Of a DNA stretch of 7,881 bases, positions 1 through 5,354 are shown piece by piece. The notes under the pieces are model-generated. The model was not told where the DNA came from. It made no database searches and saw only the letters and a list, made by a program, of their open reading frames with translations. The DNA is from Clostridiales bacterium (GTDB lineage Bacteria; Bacillota; Clostridia; Oscillospirales; QAMX01): NCBI GenBank assembly GCA_016285815.1, contig JAEERN010000013.1, positions 1 through 7,881 of the forward strand, in the 5' to 3' direction. Position 1 is the first letter of the stretch. Each line of letters starts with the position of its first letter. The translations under genes were made by a program, and so were the position numbers.

Positions 1-1822
1 GCAGCAGCGTGCGGGCCGACAGCGGTCCCGTCTGGCCCGCCAGCGCGCTCCAGACCACGGCGCACGCCTCGCGCGAGGGAGGCGGCAGGGGCTCCCGCTG
101 GCCGGACAGCAGCGCGCGCAGGCGCTCGGTGGCCCGCTCGCCGGACAGCATCGCGTCCGTCACCACGCAGCGGACGCTCTTCAGTCCGCGGTATTCCTCG
201 ATCTCGGCCGAGACGATCAGGTCGATCAGGTCGCCGGGGCCCACGTCGATCGCCTCGAGTTCCCGGCCGAACCAAAAGGCGGTCAGGACGGCGCCGCCCT
301 TCTCCAGCGTCAGCCGCGTGTGGCGGCCGGTCTTCGTCGGCGACACCGACGCGACGCGCACGTCTCTCAGACAGAACGCCGGCTGGCGGTTGCCCGGCCC
401 GAAGGGGGCCAGCCGCTCCAGCGCCGCCACGTTGGCCGTCGTCAGCTCGGACGGCTCCGCCTCGCAGTCGGCCTCGACGACCCGGCCTTCCCCGCCCGCC
501 GCCTCGGCGGCCGTGACGGCGAGGAACCGCCGCCGGAACTCGTCGAACCGCGCCGGCTCCATCTTGATCCCCGCCGCGGCCCGGTGGCCGCCGCAGAGGC
601 CGATCCCCTCCGCCGCGCGCTGCATGGCGCCGTACAGGTCGTATTCCCCGGCGGTCCGGGCCGAGCCCTTCAGCACGCCGCCGTCCTCCGTCGCCAGGAT
701 CACCGGCACGCCGTGCCGTTCGACCAGCTTGGCCGCCACGATGCCCAGCACGCCCAGCTTCCAGCCGTCTCCGCGCAGCACGATCCCGCGCTCCCGCTCC
801 ACGGCCGCCGGGTCCACCATGGCCTCGGCCTCGGCGGCGATCCGGTTCTCCACCGCCTGGCGGCGGGCGTTGAGCTGGGCCAGGACCTCGGCGTTGGCCT
901 CGGCCTCGGCGGCGTCGCCCGAGCGCAGCAGCTCGAAGGCCATGGACGCCGAGCCCATGCGGCCCGCCGCGTTCAGCCGCGGCCCGAGCCGGTAAGGGAT
1001 ATCGATCAGCCGCGGCTGGGGGCAGCCGGCCTTGGCCGCCAGCGCCCGAAGCCCCGGATTCTTCGTCTGTCTCAGCACCGGCTCCGCCGCCGCCAGCAGA
1101 CGGCGGTTCTCGCCGGTGACGCCGCACATGTCGGCCACGGTCCCCAGCGCCAGCATATCGCCGTACCGCTGCATCACCGCCGCCTCGCCGCCCTCGTCCA
1201 GCAGGCACAGCAGCTTGAACGCCACGCCGACTCCGGCCAGCTCTTTGTTCTCGTACGGACAGTCCGCCCGGTGCGGATCCACCACGGCGCAGCAGTCGGG
1301 CAGCGTCTCGCCCGGCGTGTGGTGGTCGGTCACCACCATGTCCATCCCCAGACGCGCGGCGAGAGCGGCCTCTTCCACGGCGGTGATGCCGTTGTCCACG
1401 CTGACGATCAGCGCCGTGCCGTCCGATGCGATCTTCTCCAGCGCCGCGGCGCTCATGCCGTAGCCCTCGCCCTCCCGCTCGGGGAGGTACACGCCGCAGT
1501 CCGCGCCGCGGCGTCTCAGCCAGTCCCACAGGAGATAGCTCGCCGTCAGACCGTCCACGTCGTAATCGCCGAAGACCGTGATGCGGCCGCCCCGCTCCAG
1601 CTCCTCGCGGATGCGCGCGGCCGCGGCCGGCAGGTCCCGCATGGTCGCCGGATCGCAGACGGGCAGATCCTGCCCCAGCGCGCGGGCGATGTCCGCCCGG
1701 GCGCTCACCCCGCGCGCGGCCAGCACCTTCGCCACCAGCGGACCATACCCGAATTCCGCCAGCGCCGCGGCGTTCACCTCCCCCGCGGGGGACAATTTCC
1801 ACGTGTTTTTTCCGTCTGCCAT
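1..1822 (-). CDS. recJ: Single-stranded-DNA-specific exonuclease RecJ (3' end off the window)
   Basis: RecJ degrades single-stranded DNA 5' to 3' in recombination and repair, acting in the cytoplasm with Mn2+/Mg2+. My translation of the minus strand gives 607 residues with no stop before the left edge. The DHH phosphoesterase motifs are all present: GDYDVDG at 85-91, SVDNGIT at 141-147, VTDHH at 164-168 and LGTVADM at 226-232. GPRLNAAGRM follows at 280-289. The DHHA1 part has GVLGIVAAKLVE near 357-368, KGSAR at 385-389 and GGHRAAAG at 411-418. The APFGPGN stretch near 472-478 begins the OB-fold domain. Residues after about 565 match no E. coli-type RecJ domain and look like the start of the longer C-terminal extension of Firmicutes RecJ. 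The ATG at 1822 was chosen because GGAG lies 8 nt upstream and a strong promoter sits about 50 bp upstream. It diverges from the oadB operon. Function is near certain; only the C-terminus is missing. Confidence 0.96.
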   Translation of the reverse strand, partial: MADGKNTWKLSPAGEVNAAALAEFGYGPLVAKVLAARGVSARADIARALGQDLPVCDPATMRDLPAAAARIREELERGGRITVFGDYDVDGLTASYLLWDWLRRRGADCGVYLPEREGEGYGMSAAALEKIASDGTALIVSVDNGITAVEEAALAARLGMDMVVTDHHTPGETLPDCCAVVDPHRADCPYENKELAGVGVAFKLLCLLDEGGEAAVMQRYGDMLALGTVADMCGVTGENRRLLAAAEPVLRQTKNPGLRALAAKAGCPQPRLIDIPYRLGPRLNAAGRMGSASMAFELLRSGDAAEAEANAEVLAQLNARRQAVENRIAAEAEAMVDPAAVERERGIVLRGDGWKLGVLGIVAAKLVERHGVPVILATEDGGVLKGSARTAGEYDLYGAMQRAAEGIGLCGGHRAAAGIKMEPARFDEFRRRFLAVTAAEAAGGEGRVVEADCEAEPSELTTANVAALERLAPFGPGNRQPAFCLRDVRVASVSPTKTGRHTRLTLEKGGAVLTAFWFGRELEAIDVGPGDLIDLIVSAEIEEYRGLKSVRCVVTDAMLSGERATERLRALLSGQREPLPPPSREACAVVWSALAGQTGPLSARTLL

Positions 1823-1868
1823 CGACCGATCTCCGACCCGTACTTTTTCCGACGTTCCCATTATGGTT

Positions 1869-1897
1869 ATTATACCAGAAACTTGCGCCTTTTTCAA
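1869..1897 (-). promoter_or_regulatory. Sigma-70/sigma-A type promoter of recJ
   Basis: Read on the minus strand, TTGAAA (1897-1892) is followed after exactly 17 bp by a perfect TATAAT (1874-1869). A TG one base upstream of the -10 makes it an extended -10. Transcription would begin near 1862, giving a leader of about 40 nt before the recJ ATG. The match to consensus suggests strong housekeeping expression. Seen in sequence; activity is inferred. Confidence 0.88.
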
Positions 1898-1920
1898 GGG
1901 TTCCTGCACCGCCCGGCGGA

Positions 1921-1940
1921 CCGGTTTCGGGCAAAACCGG
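1921..1940. repeat. Inverted repeat between the divergent promoters
   Basis: CCGGTTT (1921-1927) and AAACCGG (1934-1940) are perfect 7-bp inverted arms around the 6-base loop CGGGCA. The repeat lies 13 bp upstream of the oadB -35 box and 23 bp upstream of the recJ -35 box, so it is outside both predicted transcripts. That position fits an operator or activator site better than an RNA hairpin. No regulator gene is in the window, and the protein that might bind is unknown. Confidence 0.5.
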
Positions 1941-1953
1941 ATCATTTCTTTTG

Positions 1954-1982
1954 TTGACAGCCCGAATGGGTTGTGATAAAAT
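1954..1982 (+). promoter_or_regulatory. Sigma-70/sigma-A type promoter of the oadB operon
   Basis: A perfect -35 box, TTGACA (1954-1959), is separated by 17 bp from TAAAAT (1977-1982), with TG at 1974-1975 giving an extended -10. Transcription should start near 1989, about 35 nt before the chosen oadB ATG. This placement excludes the upstream ATG at 1973, which lies inside the promoter. Confidence 0.88.
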
Positions 1983-2007
1983 CAATTCAACGCTTCAAAG
2001 CACAATT

Positions 2008-2012
2008 GGAGG
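2008..2012 (+). promoter_or_regulatory. Ribosome binding site that fixes the oadB start
   Basis: GGAGG lies 11 nt before the ATG at 2024. The spacing is slightly long, but it is the only strong Shine-Dalgarno sequence in the leader. No comparable site precedes the in-frame ATG at 1973. Confidence 0.8.
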
Positions 2013-2023
2013 TCGAAACAAAA

Positions 2024-3208
2024 ATGCCCTGGCAAGAACTTCTCTCCGGTGTCTTCAACTTTCACTGGGAGTATCTCATCATGTACGCCATCGGCGGCGT
2101 GCTCATCTGGCTGGCCATCGCCAAAGAGTACGAGCCCGCGCTACTGCTGCCCATCGGCTTCGGCGCGATCCTGGTCAACCTGCCGCTGGAGATCGTCTGG
2201 TCCACCGCAGAGGGCGGGACAGGCATCCTGCAGACCCTTTACAATTCCGGCATCGCCACCGAGCTGTTCCCCTGTCTGATCTTCATCGGCATCGGCGCCA
2301 TGACGGACTTCCGCCCCCTGTTCCAGAACCCGCGCATGGCCTTTTTCGGCGCGGCGGCCCAGTTCGGCATCTTCTTCACCGTGCTGGCCGTCATCGGCGT
2401 GGCCAAGATCCTCCCCTCGGTCGACTTCGCCTCCGGCGGCGACCCGGTCCAGCTGTTCCTCCACGCCGCGGCCATCGGCATCATCGGCGCGGCGGACGGC
2501 CCCACCTCCATCGTGGTGGCCCAGCATCTGGCGCCGAAGCTCCTGTCCCCCATCACCGTGGCGGCCTATTCCTACATGGCGCTGGTGCCCATCATCCAGC
2601 CGCCGGTCATCCGCATGCTGACCACCAAAAAAGAGCGCTGCATCCACATGGAGTACAAGGACGTCGAGGTCAAGAAGTCCACGCTGATCCTCTTCCCCGT
2701 CCTCGTCACCATCCTGGCCGCGGTCATCGCCCCCATCAGCGCGCCGCTGATCGGCCTGTTGATGTTCGGCAACCTGATCAAAGAGTCCGGCGTCATCGAG
2801 CGGCTGTCCAAGACCGCCCAGAACGAGCTGGTCAACATCGTGACCATCCTGCTGGGCGTCTCCATCGGCGCCACCATGCGCTACGACCAGTTCCTGACCT
2901 TCAGCACCATGGCCATCCTGCTGCTGGGGCTGGTGGCCTTCGTGTTCGACACCGTGGGCGGCGTGCTGTTCGCCAAATTCCTCAACCTGTTCACGAAGAA
3001 AAAGATCAACCCCATGATCGGCGCGGCCGGCATCTCGGCCTTCCCCATGGCCGCCCGGGTGGTCCAGCGCATGGCCAAGGAGGAGGACCCCTACAACTTT
3101 ATCCTGATGCCGGCCATCAGCGCCAACGTCTCGGGCCAGATCGGCTCGGTCATCGCCGGCGGCGTGGTGCTTTCCGTGGCGCCGGTCATCGCCAGTCTCA
3201 TCGGTTGA
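2024..3208 (+). CDS. oadB: Na+-translocating decarboxylase beta subunit (OadB/MmdB/GcdB family)
   Basis: This 394-residue polytopic membrane protein belongs to the beta subunit family of biotin-dependent sodium pumps. Those pumps decarboxylate carboxybiotin and export Na+. About nine or ten hydrophobic segments are visible, for example near 17-34, 39-57, 106-127, 176-196, 220-248, 294-320 and 374-393. The functional landmarks are present: GAADGPTS at 155-162 with the essential Asp at 158, AYSYMALVP at 181-189 with Tyr184 matching the conserved Tyr of OadB, QPP at 192-194, TTKKER at 200-205, and NVSGQIGS at 368-375. Length is normal for the family. The ATG at 2024 is preferred to an in-frame ATG 17 codons upstream because of the GGAGG and the promoter position. 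It is first in an operon with a gamma-like peptide and a Nudix hydrolase. No alpha or biotin-carrier gene adjoins it, so the substrate (oxaloacetate, methylmalonyl-CoA, glutaconyl-CoA or another) cannot be assigned. The symbol oadB is used for the family only. Confidence 0.93.
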   Translation: MPWQELLSGVFNFHWEYLIMYAIGGVLIWLAIAKEYEPALLLPIGFGAILVNLPLEIVWSTAEGGTGILQTLYNSGIATELFPCLIFIGIGAMTDFRPLFQNPRMAFFGAAAQFGIFFTVLAVIGVAKILPSVDFASGGDPVQLFLHAAAIGIIGAADGPTSIVVAQHLAPKLLSPITVAAYSYMALVPIIQPPVIRMLTTKKERCIHMEYKDVEVKKSTLILFPVLVTILAAVIAPISAPLIGLLMFGNLIKESGVIERLSKTAQNELVNIVTILLGVSIGATMRYDQFLTFSTMAILLLGLVAFVFDTVGGVLFAKFLNLFTKKKINPMIGAAGISAFPMAARVVQRMAKEEDPYNFILMPAISANVSGQIGSVIAGGVVLSVAPVIASLIG

Positions 3209-3224
3209 AAGGAGCGAGGATCGT

Positions 3225-3347
3225 ATGAACGTCTTTCAGGCCGGCCTTCTGATGATGGCCTACGGGCTTGGCGGCACCTTTGCCGCGCTGATCCTGTTCT
3301 ACGGCGTCATCCGCCTGCTGAACGCCGTGTTCAAGGTCAAGAAATAA
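3225..3347 (+). CDS. Very small OadG-like (gamma) membrane subunit, 40 residues
   Basis: A 40-residue ORF reads MNVFQAGLLMMAYGLGGTF at its start and ends in the basic tail KVKK. It is one hydrophobic helix (about residues 6-33) carrying the GLxxMxYGLGGxF pattern typical of the membrane part of decarboxylase gamma subunits (OadG). Classical OadG is about 80 residues with a soluble C-terminal tail that binds the alpha subunit and zinc. That tail is absent here. AAAGGAG at 3208-3214 gives a good ribosome binding site 10 nt upstream and overlaps the oadB stop codon, which favours coupled translation. The gene lies 16 nt after oadB and 1 nt before the Nudix gene. I infer that it stabilises the beta subunit in the membrane, like the small OadG-related subunits annotated next to oadB in Firmicutes. 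It is easily missed because of its size. Confidence 0.85.
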   Translation: MNVFQAGLLMMAYGLGGTFAALILFYGVIRLLNAVFKVKK

Positions 3348-3348
3348 C

Positions 3349-3831
3349 ATGCGCCTCACGACGCTGTGCTATCTGCTGCGGGACGGCGAGGCTCTGATGC
3401 TCTACCGCAACAAAAAGGCCGCCGATCCCAACGGCGGCAAGTGGATCGGCGTGGGCGGCGGTCTCGAGGCCGGCGAAAGCCCCGAGGACTGTCTGCTGCG
3501 CGAGGTCCGCGAGGAGACGGGGCTGACCCTCACCCGCTGGCGCTTCCGCGGGCTGGTCACCTTCGTGTCCGACGCGTGGCCCACGGAGTATATGCACCTG
3601 TTCACCGCCGACGGCTTCTCCGGCGAGCCGGGCGACTGCGCCGAGGGCGAGCTGCGCTGGGTCCCCTTCGGCGAGATCCCCTCTCTGCCCCTGTGGGAGG
3701 GAGACCGGATCTTCCTGCGGCTGCTGGCCGAGGAGCGCCCCTTCTTCTCCCTCAAGCTGGTCTACCGGGGCGATGCGCTGGCCGAGGCCGCGCTGGACGG
3801 GCGCCGTCTCCCGCCGGAGGCGTGGCGCTGA
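3349..3831 (+). CDS. Nudix hydrolase, MutT / 8-oxo-dGTP diphosphatase-like
   Basis: This 160-residue cytoplasmic protein has an intact Nudix box. It starts at Gly37, has Glu43 five residues later, and ends in REVREETGL at 51-59, which carries the metal-binding glutamates. Nudix enzymes hydrolyse nucleoside diphosphates linked to another moiety, giving a nucleotide and phosphate or pyrophosphate. The N-terminal TTLCYLLRDGEALMLYRNKK and the GKWIGVGGGLE before the box resemble MutT-type 8-oxo-dGTP diphosphatases of Firmicutes. The C-terminal half (EGELRWVPFGEIPSLPLWEGD) is also typical. The exact substrate is not readable from sequence. The ATG lies 1 nt after the gamma-like gene's TAA, with only a weak AAGG 12 nt upstream, so translation probably depends on coupling. 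It is the last gene of the oadB operon, followed by a terminator. No functional link to the sodium pump is obvious. Confidence 0.9.
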   Translation: MRLTTLCYLLRDGEALMLYRNKKAADPNGGKWIGVGGGLEAGESPEDCLLREVREETGLTLTRWRFRGLVTFVSDAWPTEYMHLFTADGFSGEPGDCAEGELRWVPFGEIPSLPLWEGDRIFLRLLAEERPFFSLKLVYRGDALAEAALDGRRLPPEAWR

Positions 3832-3859
3832 GCCCTCCCGTCTGTTCGAACCGTTTGCA

Positions 3860-3893
3860 AAAACGCGTTCCGGATGTTTCCGGAACGCGTTTT
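3860..3893. terminator. Bidirectional intrinsic terminator between convergent operons
   Basis: Two perfectly complementary 15-nt arms (3860-3874 and 3879-3893) enclose the loop TGTT. The stem core is ACGCGTTCCGGA. On the plus strand it ends in TTTTCTTCT, and on the minus strand in TTTTTGC, so it can stop transcripts from both sides. It lies 28 nt after the Nudix stop and 15 nt after the stop of the DUF2284-like gene. Confidence 0.92.
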
Positions 3894-3908
3894 CTTCTGT
3901 CCTTCTCT

Positions 3909-4454
3909 CTATTTCAGGAAGACGCCGCCGAAATAGGTCACCGTGTCGGCGCCGTTGATGTACTTCAGGCCGCAGTGCCGGGCGAACTCGGACACCTGGA
4001 TGCAGTTGGCCTCCAGCGACTGGATGGCCCGGTCCGGCATACGGCACGGCTTGCCCTCCGCCGCGGCGCAGGTCGGACAGAGCGTACAGCCGCCCGCGCC
4101 CAGGATCAGGGGCTCGCCGAAGATCTCCCGGGCCAGCTTCGCCGCGCCCTGGATGACGTTTTGAAAGTCGTTCTTCCCGGCCACCATGCCCTCGAAGTCG
4201 AAGCTGTCCTCCAGCGTATAGACCTTCTGGAACGCGATATAGGTCGAATAGGCCTTCACCCGTTCGATGCACTCCTCCGCCGGGCCGATGTTCGGCGGAC
4301 AGGTGTGGCAAGTGCCGTAACAGCCGCACACGTTCTGGGCGCAGGCGGAGCGAAGCTCTGCGTGGAACATGCTCTCGTCCATGGGCGCCGCGGCGCACCT
4401 CACGCCCAGCTCGCTCTCGGCGCGGCGCCGGAAGGTCTCGATCCTGTCTTCCAT
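3909..4454 (-). CDS. Cysteine-rich DUF2284-like predicted metal-binding protein
   Basis: This 181-residue soluble protein has 13 cysteines. One cluster runs from Cys38 to Cys52 in the order C-x4-C-x-C-x3-C-x2-C followed by PP (ACAQNVCGCYGTCHTCPPN at 37-55). A second is CTLCPTC at 123-129 with Cys137 after it. Other cysteines are at 20, 62, 151 and 161. This layout and the CHTCPPN motif match DUF2284, a family annotated as predicted metal-binding and found in anaerobes. A 4Fe-4S cluster or zinc is plausible, but neither is proven. A longer in-frame reading begins at 4559, but it overlaps the upstream gene and has no ribosome site. The ATG at 4454 has AGGAGA 6 nt upstream. It is the last gene of the tldD-tldE-MBL unit, 44 nt after the MBL gene, and ends just before the shared terminator. 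No enzymatic function is known to me. Confidence 0.85.
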   Translation of the reverse strand: MEDRIETFRRRAESELGVRCAAAPMDESMFHAELRSACAQNVCGCYGTCHTCPPNIGPAEECIERVKAYSTYIAFQKVYTLEDSFDFEGMVAGKNDFQNVIQGAAKLAREIFGEPLILGAGGCTLCPTCAAAEGKPCRMPDRAIQSLEANCIQVSEFARHCGLKYINGADTVTYFGGVFLK

Positions 4455-4460
4455 CGCGGG

Positions 4461-4466
4461 TCTCCT
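4461..4466 (-). promoter_or_regulatory. Ribosome binding site that fixes the DUF2284-like start
   Basis: AGGAGA on the minus strand lies 6 nt before the ATG at 4454. It rules out the 35-codon longer reading of this gene. Confidence 0.8.
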
Positions 4467-4470
4467 CTCT

Positions 4471-4487
4471 CCGGGCGGATCGCCCGG
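4471..4487 (-). repeat. Small GC-rich hairpin in the MBL-DUF2284 gap
   Basis: Arms of 7 bp, CCGGGCG (4471-4477) and CGCCCGG (4481-4487), surround a 3-base loop. There is no T-run after it on the minus strand, so it is not a typical terminator. It lies immediately upstream of the DUF2284-like ribosome binding site and could affect mRNA stability or tune translation of the last gene. It could also be chance in a GC-rich gap. Confidence 0.45.
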
Positions 4488-4498
4488 TCCTCGAATAG

Positions 4499-5320
4499 TC
4501 AGAACGTCACCGACATCCCGTCGTACGAGACAAGGAACTCGTCCCCGACCCGCCGGCACAGCTCGTCGTAGGTGAGCTTGCCGTTGTGGGAAAAGTGGTT
4601 CAGCACGAACACGGTCTTTTCGTCCGCGGCGCCGCAGGAGAGCAGGCGCGCCTTCACGTCGCCGCAGGCCTCCAGATCCATGTGGCCCCGCCGCCCCGGC
4701 GTCACGATGTTGGTACAGTCCAGCGAGACCAGATCGAAGCGCGGCTTTTCCGTCTCGATCCAGGCCCAGGCGCTGTCGGTCAGATACCCCGTGTCGTGGG
4801 CGTAGAGAAGGCGGGACTTCCCGTCGGAGACGGCGAAGATCATGGCGTCCTGCCCCGGGGCGTGGTCCGCCTCCAGCGGCGTCACCTCATAGCCGTCGAA
4901 CCGGACCGTCTCGCCGCGGACCAGCCGCACGAAGGTCACCCGGTCGGGCTGGTAGTCGGCCATCCGTCCCAGCTTGCGCGCCACGCCCTCGCCGCCGTAT
5001 ACGGTCAGCAGCGGCGCCTCCGGCCGCAGTTCATAGGCGATGCCGTGGCTGCGGCACCAGAGCTCCTCCGGCACGAAGTGGTCCAGGTGGGGGTGCGTCA
5101 CCAGCAGGCTGCGCACGCGGGTCAGATCCAGTCCGTAATTCAGAACGTGCAGATAGGTGTCCTCCGGCAGGTCGAGCAGCAGATCGTCGTTGACGAGCGC
5201 CTGCGACCGGGTGCGGACGTTGCGTCCCCCCGCGGCGCGCGCCCGCTCGCAGCTCGCGCACCGGCAGAACATCCCGGGCCAGCCCTCGGCGGCCGCCGTG
5301 CCGTAATAGGTCAGTTTCAT
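4499..5320 (-). CDS. Metallo-beta-lactamase-fold hydrolase, PhnP/PqqB-like
   Basis: This 273-residue cytoplasmic protein has the two-metal MBL signature. THPHLDHF at 75-82 supplies H76, H78, D80 and H81. The other metal ligands are probably H153 (EADHAPG), D176 (YAHDTG) and H242 or H245 (LNHFSHNG). The N-terminus has GTAAAEGWP and the CxCxxC set C19, C21, C24, as in PhnP (phosphonate C-P lyase pathway cyclic phosphodiesterase) and PqqB, where these cysteines bind structural zinc. No phn or pqq genes are in the window, so the substrate is open; a phosphodiester or other small ester is the family-level guess. AGAGGA lies 7 nt before the ATG at 5320. The gene is 34 nt after tldE and is followed by the cysteine-rich protein, and it is likely co-transcribed with both. 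Family assignment is firm; the pathway is not. Confidence 0.92.
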   Translation of the reverse strand: MKLTYYGTAAAEGWPGMFCRCASCERARAAGGRNVRTRSQALVNDDLLLDLPEDTYLHVLNYGLDLTRVRSLLVTHPHLDHFVPEELWCRSHGIAYELRPEAPLLTVYGGEGVARKLGRMADYQPDRVTFVRLVRGETVRFDGYEVTPLEADHAPGQDAMIFAVSDGKSRLLYAHDTGYLTDSAWAWIETEKPRFDLVSLDCTNIVTPGRRGHMDLEACGDVKARLLSCGAADEKTVFVLNHFSHNGKLTYDELCRRVGDEFLVSYDGMSVTF

Positions 5321-5354
5321 CTGGCTATCCTCTCTTCCCGCGGGCCGCGCCGCG

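Noticed and set aside
821..914. 19-bp direct repeat (821-839 and 896-914) inside recJ
   Set aside because: It encodes Ala/Glu-rich stretches of the linker between the DHH and DHHA1 domains. Repeated GCC/GAG codons explain it without a mobile or regulatory element.
320..1957. 545-codon open frame on the plus strand opposite recJ
   Set aside because: Arg/Ala/His/Gln-rich translation with no recognisable domain. It is antisense to a clear RecJ with all motifs, and is a common artefact of high-GC third positions.
1973..2023. Upstream ATG giving oadB 17 extra residues
   Set aside because: The codon overlaps the -10 region of the predicted promoter and lacks a ribosome binding site. The ATG at 2024 has GGAGG upstream and gives a family-like N-terminus.
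3337..4398. 353-codon minus-strand frame spanning the Nudix gene and the terminator
   Set aside because: It crosses a strong bidirectional terminator and overlaps two well-supported genes in other frames. The translation is low-complexity.
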